A DNA stretch of 64,000 bases from Calendula officinalis (taxonomy: Eukaryota > Streptophyta > Magnoliopsida > Asterales > Asteraceae): positions 37,212,047 to 37,276,046 of the forward strand of contig OY970835.1 of the NCBI GenBank assembly GCA_963853835.1, in the 5' to 3' direction. The notes beneath the pieces were generated by a model. It saw only the letters and a program-made list of their open reading frames with translations, was not told the origin of the DNA and did no database searches. Below, piece after piece: positions 35,608 to 47,263 of the stretch. The position numbers and the translations under genes were made by a program. Positions within the stretch are counted from its first letter, which is position 1, and each line of letters starts with the position of its first letter.

Positions 35608-38600
35608 TGTGACAACCCTCGAAAACGAGTCATTCCCCCAACACCGATTGTAACCGAGCATTTATTTTATATAACATTTTATCTATAAATGAAAGCATAT
35701 ATTATCGTTTTGAGCCTAGCAAAACACGTATGACGTGTTGATAGTACATATCCATTTATCCACAAGTAAGTTTGTTACTATTTCATATGCGCATAACCAT
35801 AAATTTAGCGAGTTGGGTGTCGAAACGTAAATTACAGTCGATTAAATTTAAAATATAGATATTATATTTTTCAATGCAATATATCTTAACCCAATCAAGT
35901 TATATAAAATCTAAGCGTGAACCACTAACCGCGTAAGATTTAATGAATATGAAATTTAATACATAGTAACGAAAAATAAACCTGTAACTAAAGGAATCTA
36001 GTGTTAATAAACATACTAAATATACATCATTTGATAAATCAAAACCCATCTATATTTATACATCCAAATAACTAATCAATGTATAACTTAAACAATTGAT
36101 TATCTCTTTAAAAAAAAAAAAAGAGGATAATAAAAATAAAATGATGTAGCATGCTAGATTACCAACCCATAAGCCTACACCTATTTGTAAAAGTCAAACT
36201 CTATGTTTCCCTCCCACACCCATTATTTTCGGTTCTCACTAAATGTTCTCTGCTTCCCTTGTTTAGTTCGTCTGACACAAGCAACACCCTTTTTCTTTCT
36301 TTTGTCAACTCATGACAACCATCACGTTATCTCCTTTTTTTTTTATTTATTTTAAACCCAATTTCAAAAAGCATACTTTGTGTACACACTTTCCCTCCTC
36401 ACTTTTTCTTTCCCACCGTAAAACTCCAGGAAGTTATTTCATTATTTTCACTATTTTCACACACAAAGTGGAAGAACTCCCTCCCAAGAACAATTTTCGG
36501 CCAAAGCAAAAATACATACATTTTCAACTTCAAACACACATAACTCTCTCATTTTAACTCCAAATTGGATGATTCAAAGCTCCAAATCACCATAGGAACT
36601 TTCTCTACAAAATCCAACTATCAAAATCCTCAAAATACTGCTGTAACACTGTCGAAATTTAGCTAGAAGCTGCTGTCCAGATCTGCTTTTCCTCTCGTTT
36701 TTGTGTAAGTTTTAATATCTTGATTTTGTACTTCATTCCTAGCCTAAATCTTCATGTATACTCATTTTCACTTCATTTAAATAAGTTTCTCAAGAAGAAT
36801 CATCTCTTTGGTGCATTGAAGAATAAGGGAGAACACACCAAAGTCTTTAACATCCATACAAAAAAAAAAAAAACACTTGGTGAGATTCCAACGCTTTGTT
36901 CATTTACACCTTTATAAATTTATGTTTGTGCTAGCAAAAGTTCACTCACAAGAAGATGTCTTAAAACGTGTCAAACCCAAGATCCATAATATTTCGTGTG
37001 TTAAAATCTTGATTTAAACCCTTAAAGCCGAAAAGCCGAGCAAATACCGAAAATGGAACTATTGGGTTGCAAATCTACTATTTTAAAGATGAATACTTGA
37101 ACCACTTGAAAATACAAATACATCCATACATTATACTCCCTATAATGTTCTATAACCAAAATAAATACAAGAAGCATGCACCAAAAGCCTTTAAAGATCC
37201 ATATAAAAAAAAATGTGTAAAACCGTCCTAGTGTTGATGTCCACCCGTGCATTCTAGTACATCGCTTCACCAATGGCTTCCTGTTAATTCCTCACGACGC
37301 CTAAGAGCTGAACATACCAAGAAAAATACATTTTAAATAATTTATTTAACATGCACGTGAAAGGAATCTTCATTTGAAAGTCAAATATATAAATTGAACT
37401 TGCATACAAAAGTATGTACAACAAACTGTAAATTGGTACAGTGCATACCTTGTGAAATCAAGATTTACAAAAAAAAATATAAGTGACTATATTTAAAATA
37501 CAAAGTTATTAGTAAATTAAACTAATATTTTTATAAAGCTATCAACGAGTCGCTCGTTATTGGTATCTTAAAATCAATCCTTGGAGTGAACCGCTAGCAT
37601 AGACGGACCTAACGATCCGTCTACTAAAACTATTTATCCTGACACTTATAGGTAGCTGATGCGTATTGTCGGGCACTGTTATTCATATTCATTGTTTACT
37701 AGCATTTAAGCTCAGGTGAGTTCACAGCCCCACTTTTACTATTTTTATATCGTTTTACAACTTTGGGGTGAAAAACATAACAACTTCATGTTTACATTAT
37801 TTATCACATCGTATTTAACAAATCTTATTGTGACTGTAAGTTCACAACCCCTCTTTTACTACGTTTTAACTATTTCACTTTTGGGGTGAAAAACATATCA
37901 ACTATTTTATAAATGTTTACAATATTTATAAACGTTTACTATATCGTGATGAAAACTATTTTTGGAAACTTGACAACGAATCCTTATCTCGGACTAGGTT
38001 TAGATGTAGTGCATGGAAGTGCGTATATGCTTACATACATAATCATTAGCTAGTTGCGACTAGGCCCTGGATATGCAGATAGTACTATTGGCTGAGACTT
38101 ACCCTCCCCCGTATTTAGTTGGTCGCGCTAACTATCGATGTTTATCGAACCCGTGGAGTGTATATCCAGAAAGTGAAATGCGTTTGAAAGTTGTTGTTTT
38201 GGTTATGGGCTTAGGGTCGAGATTTTAACTCAAAAGGGTATAGCTAACCTTTTGGGGGATCACCGTCATATGTTTCTACTTTGCGATTTTGATCGTACGT
38301 ATCGCCAGGGAGGCAACTATATTAAAATGTTTCGTTCTCGGAGCAGGTCATTTTAACGTTTATATCATCACGCTATTTTTGCCAACGATGGCATACGAAA
38401 ACGATTACTGCTTTTGAACAGACTATTTTTAACGTTTATATCATCACACTATTTTTGCCAACGATGGCATACGAAAATGATTACTGCTTTTGAGCAGACT
38501 ATTTTTAACGTTTATATCATCACACTATTTTTGCCAACAATGACATGCGAAACTATTATGTTTTTACTACTGCTTTTGGAGCATACTATTTTTTAACGTT

Positions 38601-38956
38601 TTATATCATCACTCTATTTTTGCCATGACTGGCATACGAAAACTGTGGAACAAATTGAACTTATTATAAAACCTGTGAATTCACTCAACAATTTTGTTGA
38701 TACTTTTACTTATGTTTTTCAGGTATCTAAGCTAAGCATTGAGTCACATGCATTGGAGTCAAGCTTTCGTTTTGTAAAGATGTCACCTCCAAATTTTAGT
38801 TAAAAATTATGTTTTGGTTCAACTACTTTGTTTACTTTAAATTTTGGTGACATTATTTTTGTCGAACATTTATTGTTGACGATAATCATATGCTATGTTT
38901 ACTCATGATTGTCGCACGCCCGTTTTTCCGCAAACCACTTTTGGCGGGGTGTGACA
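35608..38956 (+). repeat. LTR3 of tandem element
   Basis: 3349 bp. Two substitutions relative to LTR1 and LTR2 are visible near its end, G at 38861 (A elsewhere) and T at 38925 (C elsewhere). It ends TGTGACA next to the right AGTAG duplication in formin exon 1. Confidence 0.95.
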
Positions 38957-39369
38957 AGTAGGGAGGAAATGACGGCGGCTATAAAGATGACGGAAAGAAG
39001 AGAGAGTGAGAGTGAGAGGAAAAGAAGCTTTTTGGAGACATGTGATTTGGTAGAAGGTGATGATGGGAGGATGATGGAAGAGATGTTGGCCGGAAAAGAA
39101 GTGGTGGGGACGGTGGTGGTGGGTGGGGTGGTGTAGAAAGGGAAGAAGTTGTGATGGTGATGGTGGGTGGTGGTGGCAGGGGGTGTTAGGGAAGAGAAAG
39201 GGTATTTGGGTTGTGGTTGTGGTTGTGGAGAAGGGGAAGGAGGTTGGGTGGCGATCGGTGGTGACGGTGGAGAATCGGTGACCGGAAAGAAGGGTTGGTG
39301 GAGGATCCGGCGGGAAGATGAATGGGCGGTGAATAGTAATAAAAGTAGGAGGAAGATGATTTGACTCAT
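38957..39369 (-). CDS. Class I formin, N-terminal part (signal peptide, proline-rich segment, membrane segment)
   Basis: The ATG at 39369 begins a signal peptide (MSQIIFLLLLLLFTAHSS), then about 85 residues rich in Pro, Ser and Thr, with a His run, typical of the extracellular wall-contacting part of class I formins. A membrane segment of about 25 residues follows, ending near AAVISSLL. At 38956 the reading frame enters the LTR of the inserted element and stops at 38899, adding a foreign tail of about 19 residues. The frame also extends 32 codons upstream to another ATG (39465), but that start would bury the signal peptide. As it stands this piece could only make a short membrane protein without FH2. 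Confidence 0.9.
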
Positions 39370-41244
39370 TTTCAGACGGTTTCGTTTTTTGTTTTTCTTA
39401 ATAAAAGAAGGGAGAGGAGATATAAATGTGGGGATTAGAAAAAATGTATTGTAAAATTCATTCAATTCTTAAATGGGCTCAAAATGAAAATTACTTATAA
39501 CTTCATAGTTAAAAAAAGATTCCCGTTCAAAAAAAAGTAAAAAAAAGATTCTAGGACAATATGTAATATATCTATATGAAGTTGTTTATTTTAGCAGTTT
39601 TATATATTTTTGTTGTTTACAACTTTAGATATTTTAAAAGCTTCAAATTATCGATGTTTGTAGTATGTAGAGTTGTGCAAAAATCGATTTGCAGTTTTTC
39701 ACTCACGACGCAAACCTAAACCTATCAAGTTTAGTCGAAGTTTTAAAACCACGGTTATCATCTTTTCCAAAATGCAGTTCTCACTTAGGTTTAGTCTATA
39801 CAAGAACTGAATTGTTTTTTAATCATTGTTAGACCAGTGCCATCGGAAAGCAACTGGCGCGCCGGTTTGCCCGTGAGTTTGGGGCAACCATTGGCACGGT
39901 CCCGTTCCTTATTCCGCCAGTTTGATGCCGCCGGTTTGGAGACGAGAAGAAGGAGAAGATCAGTTGGTGGGTGGGGTATTTTGTGTGTGTGTGTTTTGTA
40001 ATGTTGGGTCCCAAAAAATTAAAGGGAAGTGGTATTGTTGGCATGGGTACGTCAGTTTAGTGTCGGTTGGAGGGTGAACTGACGTGACGCTGATTTGACA
40101 ACAACTACGGTATCAGTTTGCCAAACCATTGGGAGCGGTCTTATAAACTGAAAGAACGCTCTATGGATAAAGATAAATGGAGATGGACTCATGTTTAGCT
40201 GCATGAGAAAAGTCAAATCTTTTAACTCTGATATGCACGGTTTAATCAATATTCTCATAACTATTTTTAGACTTGGTCAATAGATTTGAAACTAAGTACC
40301 AAAAGGCAACAATTACTGCTTCAAAGAAGAGAATTTTGTCATTTGTTGGGGTTTGAGGGTAGCTCAAATTTTTAATGTAGGAAAACACCACTTCACCTGT
40401 ATGTTTTCTATTAATTGTTAATAAAAGATATTTTGTCAGATAAGATGTATATATTGCTGAAGGCGTTTTTATACACTCTCTAATCTAATATTATTTTATT
40501 CATATCTGGATTTAAATCAACAATCTTACGAGACACATAATCATTTTAATACCACTAGACTATAAGTACTTCAGTATACTAATTTGACTTATACATTATT
40601 GTTTCTTCTACACTCTCTTTTATTAATTTTTTTTTGTCTTGTTTTAAGTGAATTATCCTACACATATTGATTAAAAAATTAAATTTTCCTTTTACCTTTT
40701 AAATTATTATACGTTTCGTAATTATTTTAATATTTTTTACTTTTTAAACTTTTACCTATATATGTTAGTTCAATTTTTAATATTTTTGTTTTACTAATAA
40801 TATTGGTTTAATCATTACTTCACTATATTATATATAGATAAGATATAGATATTTATATTTATGTTTGTTTATGAGTAATGTTATGGGTAATATTAATATG
40901 TATCGTAATTATTTTTAGGTACATATTTAGGCCTGGTTAATTCAGATGTTATACTGACCAGTTTGGTAATTGTAAGATTTTTGCCCGTTTAAATAATTAT
41001 CACTTTTTAACGTGTTATTTTGATAATTATAACTTTCTGTATTAAATAAGATAATTAGTGTGTGTGAGTCTCACCACTTTTTACCAAATAAGATAAATTT
41101 TCAAAATATATCACTTATTTTAAAATATCTCAAAATAAAAAGTATATCACTTATTTTAAAACAATTAAAGTATAAAAAGTTATAACTATTAAAACATGCT
41201 AAAGAAATTTGTGACTACCAATATATACCATACCCTAAATAGTA
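39370..41244. other. Formin upstream region and intergenic DNA
   Basis: The first few hundred bases form the presumed formin promoter and 5' leader (minus strand). A GC-richer patch at about 39830-40150 looks like an old transposon, but its ends do not pair convincingly. The rest is AT-rich without a supported ORF. Confidence 0.45.
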
Positions 41245-41495
41245 CTCTCTCCGTTCCAAAAAAAATTTACATTTCTCCTTAAAATTTTGTCCCACAAAAA
41301 AGTTTACATTTCTCAAATTTGGGAGCTCACCTAATAAAATAATATTATTACCAATCATTCCACCAATAAAACATTTTCTGTCTCCAATCTAACTTTATAT
41401 TTTAATCAAAAGTATTACAAAGGACCCCATCACTAACTATCTCCTCAAAGATTGTGCCCAAATGAAATCTAAAATTTTTTATGGGACAGAGGGAG
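41245..41495. mobile_element. Stowaway-like MITE (Tc1/mariner type)
   Basis: The left end CTCTCTCCGTTCC and the right end read inward (CTCCCTCTGTCCC) match the well-known Stowaway terminus. TA flanks both sides (41243-41244, 41496-41497). Length is 251 bp, without coding capacity. Confidence 0.85.
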
Positions 41496-41497
41496 TA

Positions 41498-44307
41498 TTA
41501 ATTTTTAACATTTCCTTTACTTATTCCCTGCAAAACCAAAGAAAACACACGTTAAAAAATTCGTAAAACGAGTAATGGATAAAGAATCAAACCATTTTAA
41601 CCTTCGGTATAATATTTATCCAAAACATTTTTTTTAAAAGAATAGCTTATCATAGTATAGCATATAAAAAACATTGTAATTTTCGAGAAATAATACAAAC
41701 AAGTGAAGGGAAGGGAATGAATGGAGGTTTGTAAAAGTAAAATAAAAAGGAGTCTGACATCAGCAGTGAATAGTAACACCATCGGGATATTCAAATCTTT
41801 GTCCACTTCACTATATATATTGCTCTTTTTTCTTTTAAATGGAGGTAACTTGTAAAAGTTTATACTTCGTATATGTGTTGATTTGTATCTTTTAAATGGA
41901 GGTAATTTTTAAGTACATTGTTAATGGTTCGTTTGGTTTTTTTTATAGCTCGTTAGTTTTTATCATTTCTTAACATCATTGTCTAATATTGAAGTTCATC
42001 GAAACTCATTTTTACTGTGTCAAATAGGTACTAACCTATAGTATTCGGTATTCATTTTTATGACCTTCAAAAATTCAGTAACAACAATCCTGTACCAGTT
42101 TGATACCATGCTCATCCGCACTTATGAAAAAAGTTCTTATTTTACACTAAATAGTGTAAATCTAATGAAGGCATTAAACATGCACTTAATTAAAAGTTAG
42201 AAGAAATACAAACAATTTGTTTGCAAAATTATTTTAAATTTGGTTTTAATACGATTTTGTTAAAGAAGATTATGACTTCTTTTTTTTTTACGTATAGGTA
42301 ACTTGACCATAAAATTAAAACATAAAAATGTATTGTTTCGCGCTAAATTTTACTAATCGATCACATCATCTTTCTCATAAAATAAATGAGTTGTGGAATC
42401 CACTAGTTATCTTTCTTAATCTCGTCAGTAGAAAGCAATATCATCTCAGTTAGGATTTATTGAGAACTCAAAGATCGGTGAAGATTGCGAGGATAATTTT
42501 CAACCAATCGTTTAACAAATTAATATTAGATATTTATCATGAAATATTAAAATCTTCCGCATGAAAAGTTGGTTCTTAATCAGGAGAAATCGAATGAGCA
42601 TTAGGAAAAATTGAATTATCATCAGTAAATATTAAATTATAATCAGAAAAACTATATTATCGTGAATTCTTACCATCCTTACTAAATTTCGAATCATCAC
42701 CTGATGTCATTTCTATCATCTCTCAAATTTTAATTTAAATTTAAATGCGTAAATAAAAGAAACGAGTTCTGACAAATAATTGGATTCTATTTGTATGTTT
42801 ACCTGAATGGGACCTGCCTCCTTCAAAAATCAAAATTGGTATCCTCACGTGATCTATGATCAATATATGATAATGACAATAATGCGCAGTACAAGTTTAA
42901 CACTGTCTCATTGGATGCGATCCTCACCACCCATCTCTTTGTGTTGTACTATAATGGTAATTTTGACTTTCTTGAAATATTACTAAAGTCTTTATGCAAG
43001 CATTCACACAAGCACATTTCTTTAGATTTATTAAGGACATGTTTTTGCGTTTATTAATTTAATAGGTTTAAATAAATTTAATTTTTAAAATTTATTTAAA
43101 CTTATTAAGTTAATAAATTTAAAAATTCCTTAAATAAACTTTTTTAGACATACACTTAATTCTGCTTATTAATTAGGTCAAATCAAAATAGATAAGTTTT
43201 TAAAGTCAAACTGTAATATGTTAGGTCACAACGACTTTTTATCCTATGTTTCGCAGCTGAATCTTATAATTTTTTTATAAGATGAAACCCTTTAGTCACT
43301 CAAAAGTTTATGAATTAATACCTTTCTTTATTATATATAATGTATTTGAGATTTTCTTAAATTAGCAAAGTTTAATTTTCAGTCAACATACTTGCTATTT
43401 TGAGACATATCCATGTTTATAAAAAAATATGCACCAGGTAAGACTTGAACTTGATATCTTTGTAATTTTCAACTCATCTTTGTTAAATTAATAACAAAGA
43501 TTACAAGTGTTACGAAATAAACTAAGAACACGAATTTTTGTCTATACATTTGATGATAACGGATTATAATTTGAATGATGAGAGATATGTATTAACTAAC
43601 AAATAATCGAAAACTAAGAGCAAACACAGAAACTAGAGAAGTAATAATACGATGTAATACACAATCTCGTGCGAGCACTAAAATCTAACTCTCAAGTACC
43701 TATTTTAGCATCAAGTCTTCTATCTATAGGCTTGGTTTGAAGATGGTTATTCTGCAAGGTAATTGGTTAATGTGTAAGAATTTCATTGGATTTAAGATAG
43801 AATATGTATTCCATACTCCAACATAATTATGTTATGTTATTTTTTTAATATTAGTGTGTCACTGAAGTATTTATAAGATCTGCACATGGATCCATCTTCA
43901 GTGACACTTCTCTTTCAAAGTATTAGTATAACTTGCACCATTCTTTTTCCTTGCCAGCATGAGGAGTTAGATCGGATTATCTTGACAGCTTCAGAGATCT
44001 TCAAAATGAATGTTGCTTTAGTCTTTGATTCTCTTCAAAATTCAGTGTGGCATTTGTCAGACATAAACTACTACTATCACAATTTTGAACTATTGATCAC
44101 ACATTAATTTCGCACATAGAATGTAACATTTAGGCTTCGTATGTTCAGATTGAGTAGTGATATATTTGATGAATACTAAGATACTTATTTTCACTGTCTG
44201 GTCACTTTGAAGTTAGAATTCTCTATTATCTTCCACAATCTGAAATTTGAATTTAAATTGTCTTTTATATTTTATTTGTTTGTCTACATTATATTTATAT
44301 GAGGTTA
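41498..44307. other. Intergenic, no gene seen
   Basis: AT-rich spacer. A partly palindromic TTATTAATTTAATAG-type patch at about 43040-43200 may be a decayed MITE. A 73-codon frame at 43886-44107 has no family features and is not called. Confidence 0.5.
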
Positions 44308-45152
44308 CTAGCCTATAACCCGTGATGAATCACAGGTGACTTATAGAAACTTTAATAATATTTTCATATTTTTAAATTATCTTTTACTTCATTAATGATA
44401 CTTTATTCATTGAAATTTTTGAAATTTTGCATCTATATTTACAAACAATGACATGATGGATTGATTGTATTTAGGAAATTGAGCTGACCTTTTTTTATTC
44501 AAGTTACTCCAGAAGCAACCTGAAATGGTACCACAAATGTGTTTCAAATTTAAATGATCCTAACATACGAATACTCATTGTTGACACAGAGTTATAATGA
44601 TCAGTTAGTATAGATTTGTAGTAGTTAATAATAATAATAATATAAAAAAGTGGTAACAAAATTAACTATAATAGTACTAAGAATCTCTGACCCGTTTGAC
44701 CTGTTTCGTATGATACCATTAAAACCGTTTCAGTTAGTTCAGATTTGACCAATTTTCTGTTTTTTGTATTAAAAAAGAGTGTTATTTTTACATATACATT
44801 TTCCTGTTTTTTCATAAAATTCGGTTTTTTGTTTTCACATAGTGATTTTCTAAAGATTGGGTCAATATAGGCATGTAACATACTTTTCATTTTGACTCGT
44901 TTGAGACAATACCCATTTGACTTGTTTCGAGTAATACTCTTTTGACCCATTTACGACAATACTAATTCGACAAAAGTATTAGTAAATTCAGCGACAAAAT
45001 ATATGTTTTGAGTCAACCCAACCCGACCCGAGCATCATCTAAAAGTTCTAGTGATTTGGTGCATACAAAGTTACAAACATAACAAAACTTATAAAGACCA
45101 AGTGAAGATTTCTCTCTCTCCCCAACTCTCTTCCTTGCAGCCTCTCTTGCCT

Positions 45153-45359
45153 TTAATGCAACTGTTTCCTCTTCAAATACAACATTCCGTTTACTATCTG
45201 CTCATTTTCTCTAGAATTACAGTTGACCGTTGACCCATTAGAGTCAGTTTGACTTTTCGAAGTCAAAGATGGTGTACCAAAAATGGGTTTTGGCCCAGAT
45301 GAAAGTTTAGCAGCAGCAGCAAAAGCCTCTTTTTGTGTCACCCACTTACCTGTTTTCAT
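45153..45359 (-). pseudogene. Possible captured exon inside Helitron (second)
   Basis: A 68-codon minus-strand frame with protein-like composition (KTGKWVTQKEAFAAAAKLSS near its start) follows the exon-like piece at 45692-45555 in the same orientation. It has no recognised domain. It may be a captured exon or part of one; support is composition and position only. Confidence 0.35.
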
Positions 45360-45554
45360 TGTATATTAAGTAAAAAATAATTTACAATTGTAAATTTTAC
45401 CATCTCCATATATTGATGAACTAATTTTGTTCTCTCATCTTCATATATTCGGTACTTGCAAAAATGACAGTTTGTTCTCTCATCTTCATATATTGATGAA
45501 CTAATTTTTGGAGTTTGTAACATAAGTTTTATGAAACACTTACAAATGACTTAC

Positions 45555-45692
45555 AGCCACAGGGGGCAAAATGACACCTTGAAAAGGTAGTTCTGCAGAT
45601 GCAAAAAGCCCGATTGCTGATGTCATTGTTATTGCAAACTCTTCTCGAACTCTCCAAGTTTTATAAAACATTTTGAATTCTCGCCACATCAT
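45555..45692 (-). pseudogene. Probable captured exon inside Helitron
   Basis: 46 minus-strand codons with ordinary protein composition, containing KTWRVREEFAITMTSAIG, end exactly at a consensus-like donor (GCT|GTAAG, donor GT at 45554-45553). The stretch is in the Helitron's own orientation. I do not recognise the parent gene. It is too short and lacks its neighbours, so a working gene is unlikely. Confidence 0.5.
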
Positions 45693-46651
45693 TCATTGAC
45701 AATCCTTTCATGTTGCTTCTACTATAGCTTTTTTCTTTTTTATAATTTTAAAGCTTCCTTATAATCTGAATTCTTTATAAAGCTTAAATTAAGGATATTA
45801 TTCTGAAAATGGCTTGCTATATCACATACACACACAAATTTTAAGAACACTAATTTCAGTGAAAGTAGTCCACCGTTTCCAGTTTTCCACAAATCCTTAT
45901 TCAAACGTAGCTTAATCAAGCATCCATACAACAAAACATTAACAATTTAATACCAATAAACAATTACTCCAATCATACAAATTCATAACCTTACATCATA
46001 ATTCAAAGGTGAGTACGTGCGATCGAACAATACCTGAAGAAAAGATCGAATGGAAGCTCACCAATTGTTCGAGCATAACTCAAAAGTAACTGAGTGTGTA
46101 TCATAATTCATAACATTATGCAAATAGTTCGATCTGCAAACACCAATTGTGATGAAAACGAATTAAAAACAATAAATAATCAGTTAATTTAATACGAAAG
46201 AAAGAAATAGTCTAGAAAATACCTCAAATTGAGCAGACGTAATGAATTCAGGTATTTGTTAATTTTGCAGTTTACTACCACAGAGTTCGTAATTGCGGCG
46301 GGTTCTCAAAATTAAACTGTGTATCAAAGGGCGATTTGGCATACGTTGACAATGACAAACAGCTACGGAACTCAAGTCTATGAAAATGTAGATTTTTGAT
46401 GAAACGTAGCTCTGAAAAAAAAATTATGACGAAGATTAGGGTTTCTAAAAAAATTAGGGCTAAAATATCCATCCCTAACAGACGTAACGTGGCATCCTAC
46501 GTGTCAGCTAGAATTATGACGTGTTAATGACGTGAAAAGAGTGACGTGGCGAGATTTTAAAAACATTTTCTACGTGGTGAGATTTTAAAAACGTTTTCTT
46601 TTATTATATATAAAGATAAAGATTAGATATATGTATTGACCCCAACGATTT

Positions 46652-46683
46652 TGGGCTTATTTTGTGGTAAAATTCTTGGCCCA
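46652..46683 (+). promoter_or_regulatory. Two site II (TCP-type) motifs upstream of APO4
   Basis: TGGGCT at 46652-46657 and TGGGCC on the minus strand (46678-46683). Pairs of TGGGCY motifs recognised by TCP factors are common in promoters of plant genes for organelle-targeted proteins, which fits the gene downstream. They lie 36-67 bp from the Helitron end. Confidence 0.55.
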
Positions 46684-46782
46684 TTTAAAAATCAAAACCA
46701 TTGATAGAATTGTCGCTCACGCTCACACCGGTTTGTTTTCAAGTATTCATCATCGATTCTTCGAATCCGAACACCTACGCAA

Positions 46783-47228
46783 GTAAGTAACTACGTTAGT
46801 CACTTGATCGTTAATTCTCCATTTTCTGCTTAGCAATTATTTTAATTTCTTCGTATATCATCTTGTGGTTTGTTGCATATTTCATGTTTGTGTTAATTTC
46901 CTGATCTGATTACTCTCGTTGATGCTTATTAATCATGAAGCGGATCGATTTTCTTTCATTTCGATTCGTTGGGAGCTGAATTCAGTAGTTGTGAAATCAA
47001 TTTGGTAAAAAGAACCTGCAAAATTTGCATTGTATCCATCTGAAAGTTCAGTATGAACGAAAACGTAGATTAATTTTCCGTTTCTGTCTTCCGAATGTGT
47101 TGAATCATCTTAAATCGAATGCTGATAGTAGGTTTCTATTTCTAGGGTTCGAGTTCAAACCTTATTGCTGTATATTTATGTATCCTGGTTCGATTCATTT
47201 TAAAATTGATACAAAATTTGACTTATAG
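46783..47228 (+). other. Probable leader intron of APO4
   Basis: A strong donor, CGCAA|GTAAGTAA, at 46783 and an acceptor ACTTATAG ending at 47228 would remove the leader region and its short upstream ORFs, bringing the 5' exon within 35 bases of the ATG. Inferred from splice signals only. Confidence 0.5.
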
Positions 47229-47263
47229 CATTCCTAAAAGCTTCTGAACTAATACATACATAT

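Larger units (their letters stand above)
22208..38956 (+). mobile_element. Tandem three-LTR, LARD-like gypsy-type element inserted in formin exon 1
   Basis: The structure is LTR1 (22208-25555), internal 1 (25556-28907), LTR2 (28908-32256), internal 2 (32257-35607), LTR3 (35608-38956). The repeat period is 6700-6701 bp. AGTAG flanks the whole block (22203-22207 and 38957-38961) and no target duplication flanks LTR2. This fits one insertion that later became tandem, or one inserted dimer. No gag or pol protein can be read in either internal domain. Long LTRs, a non-coding interior of several kb, a TGGTATCAGAGC primer site and a polypurine tract fit a large retrotransposon derivative mobilised by a gypsy element elsewhere. 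Confidence 0.95.
44308..46616 (-). mobile_element. Non-autonomous Helitron, minus strand, probable gene capture
   Basis: Read on the minus strand, the 5' end TCTTTATATATAATAAAAG (46616 downward) is preceded by A. The 3' end is a hairpin, ACCTGTGA-TTCA-TCACGGGT with one mismatch, then CTAG (44311-44308), followed by T. Length is 2309 bp. There is no Rep-helicase. The interior contains at least one exon-like stretch with a splice donor in the element's own orientation, plus other splice-like signals, as in gene-capturing Helitrons. The 5' end lies about 35 bp from the first promoter motif of APO4. Confidence 0.82.

Noticed and set aside
22912..38596. Sets of 60-98 codon ORFs repeated at 6.7 kb spacing
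   Set aside because: They recur only because the element is tandem. They lie on both strands of LTR and internal DNA, have low-complexity composition and match no gag or pol domain.
39370..39465. Upstream ATG for the formin (39465)
   Set aside because: It would place 32 charged residues before the signal peptide. The ATG at 39369 gives a normal secretory start.
39830..40150. GC-richer patch as a MITE
   Set aside because: The ends (AGACCAGTGCC and, from the right, AGACCGCTCCC) share only a few bases and no clear target duplication was found.
43886..44107. 73-codon ORF
   Set aside because: No domain, no splice context and no homologue I recognise; likely chance in AT-rich DNA.
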